64,000 bases of DNA from Montifringilla adamsi (taxonomy: Eukaryota > Chordata > Aves > Passeriformes > Passeridae): the NCBI GenBank assembly GCA_017590115.1, contig JAGGNK010003335.1, positions 13,040,779 through 13,104,778 on the forward strand, written 5' to 3'. A model generated the notes under the pieces. It ran no database searches. It was given only the letters and a program-made list of their open reading frames with translations, and was not told the DNA's origin. Both the position numbers and the translations under genes were made by a program. Positions 12,771 to 23,512 of the stretch are shown one piece after another (within the stretch, counting starts at the first letter, position 1; every line of letters starts with the position of its first letter).

Positions 12771-13151
12771 CTGCTCTGACAGACGTGGAAATGGCCGCTT
12801 CTTTCCCGGCGCGTTTTTGTTCCGGGGATCCTCAGCACCTTCTCCTTCATCTGATGGCATTTGTGAGGGACATTTTAGGACAGGGAGCAAGGATAATTAC
12901 CCTCAACATGCATCATAGGCTTTATGTCAGGTGATTAGGAAGGTGCCCTCCAGAATAATTAGCTTCTGGGGCTGCTGGGCCCCTGCCTGGAAGGGAGGTG
13001 AGGCCAGAGGATGAAGTGAGATTTTGGCAGGTCCCCACCCCAGGGCTCCCCTGTCCACTCCTTCCCCTCCCCAGCCCTGTTGGTTGTCCTCCTGCTCTCC
13101 ATGTCTCCTTGGTGATGGCAGGGGAGGATTTGTGACCTTTTTGTTCCCATG
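12771..13151. other. Unique sequence downstream of promoter-like site
   Basis: The region contains the 47-codon plus-strand frame (12791-12932) and an opposing 72-codon minus-strand frame (12672-12890) with one hydrophobic stretch. Neither resembles a known protein. A few CpGs cluster near 12795-12830. Confidence 0.35.
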
Positions 13152-13843
13152 TGTCTTGGTTTGAGCAGACAGGTGTCTGCTAAGGAAGGCAGGAGCCTCC
13201 CCTGAAATGGAAAATGTAAACCCCCTCCCTCTGGATTGTTATAATTTTTGAAATTAAAAGGCTCTCAGACAAAGATATGGGAGCAGGAATAACAGTTCTT
13301 TATTAGGAAAATTAAAAGTACAAATGTAATAGTAAAAAAAAATAAAAAATACTGTCAGAGTCAGAGCAGGAGCTGACCCCCTGTGGGTCAGGGTGGTGGC
13401 ACAGTCCCATCCCATGGGGGCTCAGCCCTCCTGCAGTGCCAGCTGTGCTTCTGCTGGAGCAGGGATCCTCGACAAGGTGGGAGTTTTCCTCTGAAGCTCC
13501 AGGGCTGCTGGAGATGGGCCTGGTCTTCCAGGATTCCCACTGGGAATCTAGCAGGAAAAGCTGCTGTGCTGTTCCAGGCTCAGATTGTATCCAGGTAGGA
13601 ATGCTTGGCTCCTCCCCTGGGCAGAGCATCTCCCAATGGGATGATGGAATTTTATCAGCAATGCAGGAACACTCACTGGCCATTAACAGAAGATAATTAA
13701 TATTTAATGGCCCATGAACAGAAGGTATCTCCTGGAAGGAGTGTAGAAGAGATAAAGAAAACTGCCCAATGAACAGCAGAGAACTGCCCCACCTCTGACA
13801 GATGGCAAATAGAATACACACATTTATCTTATAACCCAGGACA
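13152..13843 (-). mobile_element. Solitary LTR of an endogenous retrovirus, 692 bp
   Basis: The plus strand reads TGTCTTGGTTTGAGCAGACA at the left end and ATAACCCAGGACA at the right, so the element has TG...CA ends with short inverted termini (TGTCTTGG / CCAGGACA). On the minus strand an AATAAA poly(A) signal (near 13304) is followed by R/U5-like sequence, which sets the sense direction. The copy at 40041-40424 is the same family but lacks about 320 internal bp. Flanking 5-6 bp do not match cleanly (CCCATG against CCAAAG), so the target-site duplication has decayed. No internal retroviral genes are present: this is a solo LTR. A 183-codon frame crossing it is incidental. Confidence 0.88.
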
Positions 13844-15370
13844 CCAAAGTGCTCATAGGTCACGGCAAACCAGGCTGGGACAAAACAACCAAATCAGCAC
13901 CAGCAGGAGTGTGGAGCACTGCTAAAATATGTCAGCTAATTACCCAGAGCACCAACATGCCCATGAATCCCAGAGGGATCTGCCTGAGGTCACAGGGACT
14001 TGGAATTACCCACTGCCATGGTCACAGCACTGGCAGGGAAATGGGGATTTGTGTCCAGCAGGGATTTTTTTTTTTTTTTTCTGCTCACTGGTGATTCTTC
14101 CTGGGAGGAAGCTGCACTGATCTCTCTGTGGTTTTAGCCTCCTGAGCTTCCTACTGTGAACTCTGCAGGATTGTGAAAGGGATGGCCAAGGAGCAGCAGC
14201 AAATCACAGCAACTCTTGCTCTCTTTAAAAAAACCATCAAAATAGATGTACAAAATAGATGTAACTCTCCACAAAGTCTGTAGGCCTTGGGTGTCTTGTA
14301 CCTCCCAGTTCTTGAGGTTCTTGAGGGCCAGAAGAAATGAGGAAAGCCTCTGTGCTGTATTAGCTCACTGTCCTGAGCTGTAAATTATGAACAGGGATAA
14401 AACACCACCCAAACCTCTCTTTTTGATGGATTTGGGTTAGAGCTTGTTCAGCTAGGCAGAGCCCAGCAGAATGTGCACTCGGCCCAATGGGGTCCCACAC
14501 AATGAATTTTAAAAAAGCATTTTTCTCAGTGTCCCAGTGTCTACTGGAGCTTCACCCAAGCAAATTGTGGCAGACTAATATTTTATTGAGAATAGCAAAT
14601 ATTTGGCTATAGACAAAGGCATATTGATCTTTTATTTCCCTAAGTTTAACACTCCCTAGGTTTCTTTGCCCTCAGTCTCTTCAGAAACCACTCATTTGCT
14701 AAAATCAGAGCTAATTCACCCCAGGAAGTCTGGTGGTGTAGAATGGAGACACACCAGTGCCTTATTCAGCTCCTCTAGGACAGACAAGGAGTTTGACTTC
14801 TTTTGGGTTCATCTATTTTACTCTTCCTTCCTTAATAATTTCCATTTATTGGTTTCCAAAGCACAAAAATGTTCTCTTCTCTCACCCTCAGCTGCCTTAG
14901 GTAAATCTATTGAAGTCAATGGATTTCCAAGGATGTCAAAAAGTCCTGCAAAGGCAATCAGGCATTTTAGTGATCGCCCTTCATACCCTTGATTTGTTTT
15001 CTCCCCACTCCTGCCTGTGCTGGAGAAGTTCCATTCATTTTGTACCATCACTGAAAGCCACATCAGTCCAAGCTGCAATTTATTACAAACATTTGTTTTG
15101 TGCTGGCACAGCCAGGCTGACTCTCATCCCACTTACACTGTTTTTTCAGCACGTAATGACAGGGATCACAATAACTGCTCCTCATTTACTGGCTTGACAT
15201 AACACTCAGACCAGTAAAACACCACTGACACCCTACACTGGTGGCCTGGAAAGTGTCTGACACTGAGCATTTAATATAAAGTTTAATGTGTTCTCCTCCT
15301 TCCTCTCCCCCTTTATAAAGACAGAAGTGCCTGGGATGAAACAGCCCAAATAAGCTCTTTTGTTTCACTT
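13844..15370. other. Unique sequence, no gene recognised
   Basis: The region has a T run (14065-14080) and a duplicated AAAATAGATGTA near 14240-14266. Open frames of 60-110 codons overlap on both strands and show no domain. A stretch around 14590-14660 is AT-rich. No CR1 or LTR was seen. Confidence 0.45.
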
Positions 15371-15409
15371 CTATCCAATTATACAGGGACAAACCAAGCT
15401 GGCACATCC

Positions 15410-15800
15410 TAAAAAAGAGTAAGACCAACAGGTTTTGAGCAGACACAATTGGTGTGAGCCTTTGCAGCACATCTGGTGCAGAAAAGATGGGCTGAACCCT
15501 GTGTGGATGTGCAGGTGATTTCTAAAAGCAGCAGTGGACCATCTAAAGCAGCCAGGCTGGGATTTCTGCACCTACCCCCTGCAAGAAATGTGGTTGCATT
15601 TTTGCTGTTTGCATTTTTGCTGTTTGGTTTCAGATCAGGCGTCCTGGCTGCCACTTTCCCAGCTGTGACAGCCCTGAATGCATCTCTTGCACAAAGGAAG
15701 GCTTTTGTTGGGGCAGACAGTGAGACACTGATTGCGATTCTCACCGAGAAAAAAAAAATAAATCAGTTCAGAAAGGTGTGGTGTTATTTTAAACTCCAGA
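15410..15800 (-). pseudogene. Possible relic of a C2H2 zinc-finger sequence (weak)
   Basis: On the minus strand one frame reads ...AAFRNHLHIHTGFSPSF (about 15571-15480), with His-x3-His-Thr-Gly like the end of a C2H2 finger and its TG linker. A neighbouring frame reads HLFCTRCAAKAHTNC (about 15495-15445), with Cys-x2-Cys as at a finger start. Upstream, another frame shows GENRNQCLTVCPNKSL (about 15765-15705). If these belong together, at least two frameshifts separate them and the linker is damaged. There is no intact finger and no start. Chance is a real alternative. Confidence 0.22.
15596..15625. repeat. 15-bp perfect tandem duplication
   Basis: GCATTTTTGCTGTTT occurs twice head-to-tail. 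It lies inside the possible zinc-finger relic and would add five codons there. Confidence 0.95.
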
Positions 15801-16834
15801 GAAATCAGCTGTGGGGATGTGGACATTGTGTCTGATCTGTGTGCTCTGAACCCACCTGGAAGAGAACTGGCCCAAGGTGGTTTTGCTGAGTCTGGTGTTC
15901 TTCCCAAATGTGAATTCACTGAAAGAATAAACAGCTGTCAGTCCAAGCTTGCCAAAATTTCCTATGCAGAGTAATACTCTGCAGTTTTTCCAGGGTGCTT
16001 TTCTATGAGTAAACATCACAGCTGAAATCATGAGTAAATACAGTGGAGAGAAAGAACGTCAGAATCTGATTTTGCCTTGGCAGGGAATGATTTCACAGCT
16101 TTCTCATGCATTGTCTGAATGTACAACTTTTCTCTCCCATTTCCTCTCTAAAAATGAGTGAGTAGGCCAGGAGGGATTCAGTCAAATGGAAATGAGTTTT
16201 CTCTAAGCACATTCCCTGTGAAAAACACCCTCAGGTTTTAGAGTGGATGGGTGAGGACCACAATAGACTGATGACTAGTCAAGGTTAACATGCTCAGAAT
16301 TTCTTGGAAACTGTACTACTCCTTAATCCCCCTTGTTACAATTCCTCCCTGCCTCAAAAATCATTTATGAATCCAGAAAACAAAGCCCCATTTGGCTGGA
16401 TCCTGCAGACTCCTGCCATTCCCAGCTCTGTCCATGAAAATGGGAGCAGGACCTTGCCCAGCCTCAGGTGATTCCAGGGCTTGGGGCTTGAGGTGCCAGA
16501 CTTGGACACGTGAATCCAGAGTTTCCTTCATCCCAATTCAGCCCTGAGCAGCTTTGCTCAGTGAGGGAGTCCCTGAGTTCCGAGTTCTGGGTGTGACTGA
16601 AGGGGAATTTCTGCTCAGGGAATAACAGGAGGTCACAGATCCCCCGGGAAGGGGACTGGGTTCCTCTGGCTGAAGTCAGAAAATGCAACAGGCTCCTTTG
16701 TGGACATTGTTTTGCAAAGAGCTGTGGAGATGGTGGAGTCTGATAGGGGCCCTCAGACAAAGCACTCCGAAAGAATGAGGATAAATGCACATTTTTAATG
16801 AGCTCTAACAAAAGTCTATTGAATGGTTGCTTCA
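15801..16834. other. Unique sequence, no gene recognised
   Basis: A 123-codon minus-strand frame (16464-16835) and others lack domain features. No repeats are recognised. Confidence 0.4.
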
Positions 16835-17110
16835 ATTCAGTTGTGTTTTGATTATTTCCATTGTTCTTTGTTTCCCCATATGCGGTTGTGATGCATCCAA
16901 GAAAAAATCATGAACATTTGCATTGACAGCCATCCAGAATTTCCATTTAAAATGATCCACTTTGTTACAGTAATTAGCCTTGTAAGTGGAACAAAGCACA
17001 CAACACTGACAATAGTTGCTAGTGATCACTTCACTTCCTAATCAGGCTGCTCCTTCAAGCATTCTAATTTATTTTACTAATGATTACAGGGCAGATGCTG
17101 CACAGATTTG
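16835..17110. promoter_or_regulatory. CNE-like AT-rich block (candidate enhancer)
   Basis: Non-repetitive AT-rich sequence is dense in developmental factor-like sites: CCATTGTTCTTTG (SOX-type) near 16858, a CCATATG E-box near 16876, CAGTAATTAGCC (homeodomain-type) near 16968, and ACTAATGATTACAG near 17075. Clusters like this are typical of vertebrate conserved non-coding elements. Whether it is conserved cannot be seen from this window. Confidence 0.22.
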
Positions 17111-18001
17111 CACCTCTAGGAACTCCAGTGAAATAGAGAAGCAGAAAATCTTGCCTAGTTTACCTAATCCTGAAGTATCCTGAGTAATTCGAGGGCCAAG
17201 CAATTATAAATAACAGACTTTGCTCTCAGAGGTTTATTGATTTCAGATTTGAATTCTCTGACATATCAGTTGCTGTGAAGGAGGGAGATCTGGAACTGAA
17301 GGGTTTCTGGAGGAGGGGTTCTGGGTGCTGAGCCCTCTCAGATGGCACTGACTATCTTTGAAGGGGAGATGGAAGCTGGTGCACCTCCTTGCTTTGAGTT
17401 CTCCAGAAAAAAAAAAACTCTCCCTGTTGGTTCTGCATTTTTTAAAAAAAGCACTCAGAAAGAACTAAAATACATATATATATATATATATATATAGGCA
17501 GCTTCCTTGAGAGGAATGATAACAAGGAGAGGCTGGTGAGGGGCTTAAACTGTTAATCCCTTGTCAGAAATAAGTATATTTTTTATTTAAATACACATTT
17601 GCTTCTCTCAGTGTAATCCTCTAGAGTTCAAACCCCAAGGGAGCATTAATGTCCTTCACCTTTTGTGATTCAAAGCCAGTTCCTGCAGTGCCTTCAGCGT
17701 GGCCTTTTCCATCCTTATTGCAGGGATCCATCAGGCAGACTTTGGCTGCAGTTTGCCTTTTGCAAAAGGGCAGAGTCATCTATTTAGGTGCAACAAATGG
17801 GTGTGAGCAGAGCCAGGCACACACAGGGAGCAGCATTTCCTTGGCATGACCCTCACCACCCTTGGTTCCCTCCAGAGCTCATTAATTTGTTGAGATACCT
17901 GCAGAAAACTTGTGTTTGGGTGGACTTGGGCTAAGAGTAGGTTTTGTCTGGGTTTTATTCTGCTTGAAATGCATGAGTTAATCACAGTAGTGGGCAAACT
18001 G
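17111..18001. other. Unique sequence with AT microsatellite, no gene
   Basis: Contains A runs (17405-17418) and the TA repeat listed separately. Small frames only. Nothing else recognised. Confidence 0.4.
17470..17496. repeat. (TA)n microsatellite, about 12 units
   Basis: Uninterrupted alternating A/T after TACA, ending at TATAGG. It is a likely length-variable marker. Confidence 0.95.
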
Positions 18002-18588
18002 TGCGCTTCCCTTCTTGACACCAGACCCTGCTCTTCCCTTCTTTGTGACCAAATCCTACTTTTCCCTTGTGACCAAAGCCTGCTCTTCCCTTCTCTGAGA
18101 GCAAACGCTGCTCTTCCCTTCTCCATGACCAAACCCTGCTCTTCCCTTCTCTGAGACAATCCTGCTCTTCCCTTCTCTGAGACAATCCTGCTCTTCCCTT
18201 CTCTGAGACAATCCTGCTCTTCCCTTCTCTGAGACAATCCTGCTCTTCCCTTCTCTGAGACAATCCTGCTCTTCCCTTCTCTGAGACAATCCTGCTCTTC
18301 CCTTCTCTGAGACAATCCTGCTCTTCCCTTCTCTGAGACAATCCTGCTCTTCCCTTCTCTGAGACAATCCTGCTCTTCCCTTCTCTGAGACAATCCTGCT
18401 CTTCCCTTCTCTGAGAGCAAATCCTGCTTTTCCCTTCTCTGTGACCAAACCCTGCTCTTCCCTTGTCTGAGACCAAACCCTGCTCTTCCCTTGTCTGAGA
18501 CCAAACCCTGCTCTTCCCTTCTCTGAGACAATCCTGCTCTTCCCTTCTTGAGAACACACCCTGCTCTTCCCTTCTCCCTGACCATGTG
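18002..18588. repeat. 26/28-bp minisatellite, about 22 units, homogenised core
   Basis: Units begin TGCTCTTCCCTTCTCTGAGA. Ten central units (18137-18396) are perfect 26-mers ending CAATCC. Most outer units are 27-28 bp and end CCAAACCC or similar, so the 26-bp form probably arose by a 2-bp loss and then expanded. Because 26 is not a multiple of 3, three units make a 26-residue peptide period (KGRAGLSQRREEQ...). The minus strand is open in all three frames across the array, giving frames of 269, 224 and 167 codons. They are by-products of the repeat, not evidence of a protein. Confidence 0.97.
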
Positions 18589-19461
18589 TTGTTCAGCTGC
18601 CTGGTGTGTTGTGTTTTAAAGGGGCCTGGAAAGAATCCAAAAAAGTTACATTCCAATCAATAAAATAAATAAATTTGAGATCATCAGGCTGGAAATGGAG
18701 AACTTTTTGAAACACTGGTTTCTCTTATGCTGCATGATGTGAGTAGTGGAAGAGCCTTCATCCTCCAAAGGCTCGACTCTTTGAGTTGGCCAAGCAAGCC
18801 AGTGTTGAGCTGTAGGGGTTCAGGATTTCTCACTCTCTGCTCAGCAGTTCTGCTGTTTGCTTCATTCATGTCTGGGAGGCAATAAAAAGGTGGCTTGAGG
18901 CTCAGGGTGTCCCCTGGGCTTTGTGGCCAAGAACCAGAAGTCACCTAAGCTTCAGCACCAGAATTCATGGCCAGGAGATTTCCTTTTCTTCAACCCTTTA
19001 GGGCTTTGCTACTACTGCCCATTTCCCCTTTTGCAGTTCCAACCCTTTTTATGGTGTCACAAACATTTGTGGTTTTTGAAAGAGCTGTGTGGAAGCCAAC
19101 ATGAGTGACACTGGAAGGGGAACCACACACAGACACAATTTTCATGTCTTGTGATTCTTATGATCAGCAAAAGGCAAAGCTCAAGGAGGACAAATGCAGG
19201 CAGGAATAACCTGCCCTCAGATTAAAGGAATGATCTTAAATTTCTCCCCCTCCTGTGCTCTGTGGGATGGAGCTGGGGTTGCCATGGGCACAGCACCTCA
19301 ATCTGCCCTTCCCCGGAGGATCAATGCTAATTTATCCAATAAATATTGGCGATCCTTATTCATCCCATTAATGCATCCATCAGGAGCTGCAAAACCCACT
19401 TTCCTGAGAACACAAAACCCACAAAAAACAAGGGGGTGAAGACTCTTTGTCCACTGAGATG
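18589..19461. other. Unique sequence, no gene recognised
   Basis: Starts with AT-rich sequence (AATAAAATAAATAAA near 18660). Only short, domain-free frames occur. Confidence 0.4.
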
Positions 19462-19475
19462 CCTCCAGGTGGCAG
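19462..19475 (+). promoter_or_regulatory. CTCF-like motif (candidate)
   Basis: CCTCCAGGTGGCAG fits 13 of 14 positions of the CTCF core as I recall it (CCASYAGRKGGCRS). Only the third base differs. A single motif match is weak evidence for binding. Confidence 0.3.
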
Positions 19476-19689
19476 AATCAGCTCCCTGCCAGTCTCATCC
19501 TGGAGAATTTGGGGAGCAGAGCAGGCCAGGTTTCCTGCAGCCACCTTCAGCTGCTCCTGCCACACTGGCAGCAAAGGGACTTGGTGTGCATCAAGCAGAG
19601 CTGCCCTTGGTGTGATGCCCAAGAGGACTGAGGGGTTCAGCCCAGGGCAGGGTTTAGCATTTCCTTCTCTCCCAGCTTCTGCAGAGAGG

Positions 19690-19855
19690 CAAAAGCTGCA
19701 AGATCTCGATGAGACCGAAATATTAATTCTGTGTTATTGCATCAAGTTTGACTAACAAGCCGCATGAATAAATCTGCAGTCTTAGCTTCTGCCGGGGCCA
19801 AGTTTCTATGGCAACAACAACCCATCTTATCTTTAGGAATTTCATTAGCAAGGGA
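19690..19855. promoter_or_regulatory. CNE-like block with RFX X-box-like site (candidate)
   Basis: Non-repetitive sequence holds GTTTCTATGGCAAC at 19802-19815, close to the RFX X-box GTTGCCATGGCAAC (12 of 14 positions). It also has GACCGAAATATTAATTC, and TTATTGCATCAAG, a CEBP/CREB-like element. Regulatory role is inferred from motif content only. Confidence 0.2.
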
Positions 19856-20025
19856 GGGAAATGAAAAAAAAAAAAGAAAAAAATCCCACCCCAAAATCAG
19901 GAAAGATTTGTCAAATTAAGAGCAGTATCTCCCTCCCCCGCATCATTTTTTGGGGAAAGTCTGCTTGGATTTTTTTTTCTCATTTGTAAAGGTGTTTTTC
20001 TAAAAACTCACATCACTGCCCAAGA

Positions 20026-20071
<46 letters not shown>

Positions 20072-21469
20072 GCAAATGCTTTTGTACTTTGGAGTTGGAG
20101 AGGGAGGGATGATAAACATGCAGAGTGGGGATGCACTGGAGGAGGGAACATGGCTGTTGCAGAGCACCCAGATTCAGATGAGCCCCAGTGCTGCCTCTGC
20201 TCCCAAAATCCAGAATTAGGGAAGAGAGCTGGGAATGGGAGACCCTCTGGTGTGTTCACAGTGGAGGTGCCTGGTGATGTGACCCCTGTGGGGGGAGCAG
20301 GTGACATCTGGGGAGTTTTGTTTGTGTTGTGTGTGTCTGTTCCTGCTCTCAGAGCCTGGGTGCTCGATTTTCCCAACACAGGAATTGAGTTTGTTGGATT
20401 TGGAGAGCAGGGCTGGCTGTGTTTTATCATCCTCTCACCTTGGGCTGCCCTAGACCCTAGTGACAAATAAAATAAACACTGTTTAAAAAGTCGATTGAAT
20501 CAAATTGTTTCAGGAAAAAAAAAAAAAAAACACTCCCAAAGGAGGAGGAAGGGATGCAAGGGCTCTGCTGTGGGAATAGCTTGGAGATTCCATGTTCCCA
20601 CCAGCCTCTGCTCAGAGTGGGTCTGTTGGAGCAGCAGGAGGAGGGGGGCAGAGCTGCCCCCCAGTTGCATTCCCAATTTGGGGAATTTGGCTTTGACCCC
20701 AGTGAAGAGGTTAAAAATTGTTGTCCTTAAAACAGGGTCCGTGATGGGCTCAGCTTTTCCCTGGATCCCCTGGAGCCCTGTGCAGGGCAGGGAAGATGCT
20801 GATCCCTGGCAGTTCTGCTCCCTGTCCCCAGGCACAGCCACAGCTCTGGAGAGGACGAGGATGGGGAATGACAGGCTGGGGGACAGGCAGAAAACAGCAG
20901 AGGGGAGGGGGCACAAAGAAGCCCAGCTGTGGATTTGAGGAGGGATTTTAGGGCAGGGAATGGTTTGATCCAGCGTTTGTTCTCCCTGTTCACCTGGAGT
21001 TAACTCTGCAATTGGAACAGAACACTCACTGCTGTAGCACTGCAAACAAACAGCAGCAGCCCTCTCTGTTGACTCACAAGTGCAGCAGTTTCATCGGGAA
21101 AAATCCCGTATCAATGATGGGAAACAATGGTGTTCTCTTCCTGTCATTTTTCCCTGCAGCCAGCTGCCAGCTGGGAAGCCCCCCGGGACTATTATTGCAG
21201 GAACACTGCCTGTGATGCCTCTTTTACCTGTTTTACAGTCAGCCTTTCTGCTGATATCACAGAAGCAATCTCCCAATTATGTCAGGGTAAGTGGATGGAG
21301 AAACAGCTCTGCCACTAACAAACATCCACACTTAGATTATTTCCCCCACTTTGCCTGGGAATGGCCAATCAAGATTTTTACAATCACAATACCTGCCAGG
21401 CTCCCTGGTGAGCCATATAATTCATCCAGTCAGAGACAGTATCACAAAACATAGCTAACACATCAAATC
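19856..21469. other. Unique sequence with long A tracts, no gene
   Basis: Includes A runs at 19866, 20027 and 20516. Overlapping frames of 106-181 codons on both strands (20008-21045) have Pro/Ser/Leu-rich composition and no domain. Confidence 0.4.
20027..20067. repeat. 41-bp poly(A) tract
   Basis: Uninterrupted A run. CR1 does not leave poly(A) tails, so this is either a simple homopolymer or the tail of an unrecognised retrocopy. I see no target-site duplication or cDNA-like sequence upstream. Its length may be imprecise in an assembly. Confidence 0.95.
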
Positions 21470-21675
21470 ACAACATGGGATTTGTACAGGGAATTACAGC
21501 TGCTCACACAAGGCTGTTAGTGAATAATCTCCGGCCCAATTTCATTATTCATGGAAGAAATTTATCAGCAATTCCGAATAACAAATAAATCTAAGAATTT
21601 TGTGAACTCCAGAATCGAATCAGGAGCTGGGAAGGGAAGCAATGTTTGTGGAATAAATTATTTGCTGTGAAATTG
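21470..21675. promoter_or_regulatory. CNE-like AT-rich block (candidate)
   Basis: Non-repetitive, with AATTTCATTATTCATGG, CCGAATAACAAATAAATC and GGAATAAATTATTTGC, suggesting homeodomain/POU/forkhead-type sites. It resembles conserved non-coding elements in composition; conservation is untested. Confidence 0.18.
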
Positions 21676-22559
21676 GTTGGTTGGTTCTTTCTAGTATACC
21701 CTTGGGGGCTGCTGGGCTGGTACTTAAAAATCAACTGATGCATGTTCCAAAAAGGGAACAGCACTTATTCCTCTGGATCAGATGGGTGTGAAATGATGGA
21801 GGTGAAACAATTCCTGCCTCAGAGTTTGCCCACCAGTGCAGAGATGAGTTCTGGGGAAGGACATCAGCATTCCCTTTTTGATTTGTCTCCTGGCTGTCTT
21901 TCTGGCTGAGTTATGTTTCCCATGGCCACAGGAAAGCCCAGGTGGCTTTGGGCAGGATGTCTGCCTTTGGTTTTTGCCATAATTTTAAATTCTGTGCCCT
22001 TTTCCTCCTCTTCCTGCAGGAAGGTGCTCAGCAGTGGCAGCTCTTGCCCTGATCATCTGCCAGGTGATCCAAGTGCTGGATTTCATGCTAAAATATTATT
22101 TCACTGGGCATGGTTTGGCTGTGGAGCTCCAAAATTTGAGCTGTACAGGTCTCTTAGCATAGGCAGGGTGGTTTATAATCCCCACTGGAGTCTGCTCTGC
22201 AAAAGGGACTTGGATCCACACTTTTCTGATGGTGTAAAGCTGCAAACAGGCTTTGGGTTCCCAGACAAATCTGCCAGGAGGGAATATTCACTGACAGTGC
22301 CTTGCCTGTCCAGTCAAACTCCAACATGCCAAACTGGGGACATCTCCTTGCTTGGTGACAAGGACACATTTGCCTTGAACAGGAGTTGCTGGTGAGAGCT
22401 TGGTGTTGCACCATATGGATGCTCGGCCTGTGATGTGTGTGAGGAGCTTTTCAATGATGATTATTATATGATTATTATTAAAAATAAGAAATTCTTTCAT
22501 AGCCACAGTGCAGAGTTGGACCAAGGAACAGAAATTCACTATATTGCAGTGAATTATGG
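21676..22559. other. Unique sequence with exon-like splice signals, no gene recognised
   Basis: A strong acceptor-like tract (CCTTTTCCTCCTCTTCCTGCAG, ending at 22019-22020) lies within a 160-codon plus-strand frame (21913-22395). Another frame after the acceptor is hydrophobic for about 15 residues. No family is recognised. Confidence 0.3.
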
Positions 22560-22679
22560 GTGGATGCCCCAGCCCTGAGCAAGCTGAGCTGGTGGAAGGT
22601 GTTTCTCCCCATGGCAGGGAGGTGCAGTGAGATGATCTTTAAGGTCCCTTCCACTCCAACCCATTCTGTTGTTCTGTGG
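22560..22679 (+). mobile_element. CR1 LINE 3' end, internally deleted
   Basis: The block runs GGATGCCCCAGCCCTGAGC, GGTGGAAGGTGTTTCTCCCC, CATGGCAGGGAGGTG, GAGATGATCTTTAAGGTCCC, TTCCACTCCAACCCATTCTG. It is the canonical sense-strand CR1 3' end, ending in TTCTGTTGTTCTGTG (octamer tail). A piece is missing after CCCTGAGC compared with fuller copies. Confidence 0.92.
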
Positions 22680-23315
22680 TAAAACCATCCCAGCTCTGAG
22701 AGGGGTGCAGGGGATGGTTTGAATTTTAGATTTTTCTTGAGAAACCCGATCCCCTTCATACACTCAAGTCCTCCTTGCTCCTTGATTCACCCTAATTAGG
22801 ACTTGGCAGATCCTGTGCCAAATGCCCCAGAGCCCAGTGCCTGGCACCCCAGAGCTGCCTTCCTCAGTGCCCTCAGCACCCTCCTGGTGCCATCTCCACC
22901 AGTTTCCTGTGCCCACCGAGGAGGAAAACATTAACAGCAATTAGAGAACTTGGATCGGGGGCTTGGATCCTCCCTGCATTTCAGCACCCCAGCACCACGG
23001 AGTGCAGGGCACGGAGGAACGGGAGGATGTTTCCCATTAGGGAAAGTGCTTTCCATTGTCAGTGCAGACACTCCCTCATTGTCTGCATGCCCACCGGGCA
23101 TTTTTGCAAAATTCTCTTCTCCAGATGAGTCCTGACTTCTTGTGATTACCATAAACCACCCACTCTTGCACCAGCTTCCTGGGGGGAAGCCCAGGCTGGA
23201 GGAAATCCAGGCATTTTCCAAGGGTCTGCTGTTCATATTCGGATTTGAACAAATCTTGTTAGAAATAGGCTCAGACCCCGAAGCAGGAATTTCACAGGTT
23301 TGGTGTTTTCTTTGT
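22680..23315. other. Unique sequence, no gene recognised
   Basis: Short frames only. Nothing recognised beyond the flanking CR1 copies. Confidence 0.4.
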
Positions 23316-23512
23316 ATAGAATCCCAGAATAGTTTGGGTTGGAAAGGACCTTAAAGATCATCTTGTTTCACCCTGCCATGGCAGGAACACCCTCCACTAT
23401 CCCAGGCTGCCCCAAACCCTGTCAGCCTGGCCTTGGGCACTGCCAGGGATGGAGCAGCCACAGCTTCTCTGTGCCAGGGCCCTCACCACCTTCACAGGGA
23501 GGGATTTTTTCT
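23316..23512 (-). mobile_element. CR1 LINE 3' end, antisense
   Basis: The plus strand reads ATAGAATCCCAGAATAG, TTTGGGTTGGAAAGGACC, TTAAAGATCATCTTG, CCATGGCAGGAACACC, CTGGCCTTGGGCACTGCC, CCTCACCACCTTCACAGG. This is the reverse complement of a CR1 3' end. It is truncated at its 5' side (right end). Confidence 0.93.

Noticed and set aside
13312..13863. 183-codon minus-strand frame
   Set aside because: It lies almost entirely inside a solitary LTR and has no retroviral protein similarity. LTRs are non-coding in this part.
17615..17645. tRNA B-box-like GAGTTCAAACCCC
   Set aside because: No matching A box, cloverleaf or terminator. It is a chance match.
17776..18656. Minus-strand frames of 269, 224 and 167 codons with KGRAGLSQRREEQ-type repeats
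   Set aside because: All three frames are open because the DNA is a 26-bp tandem array. There are no start context, splice or domain signs.
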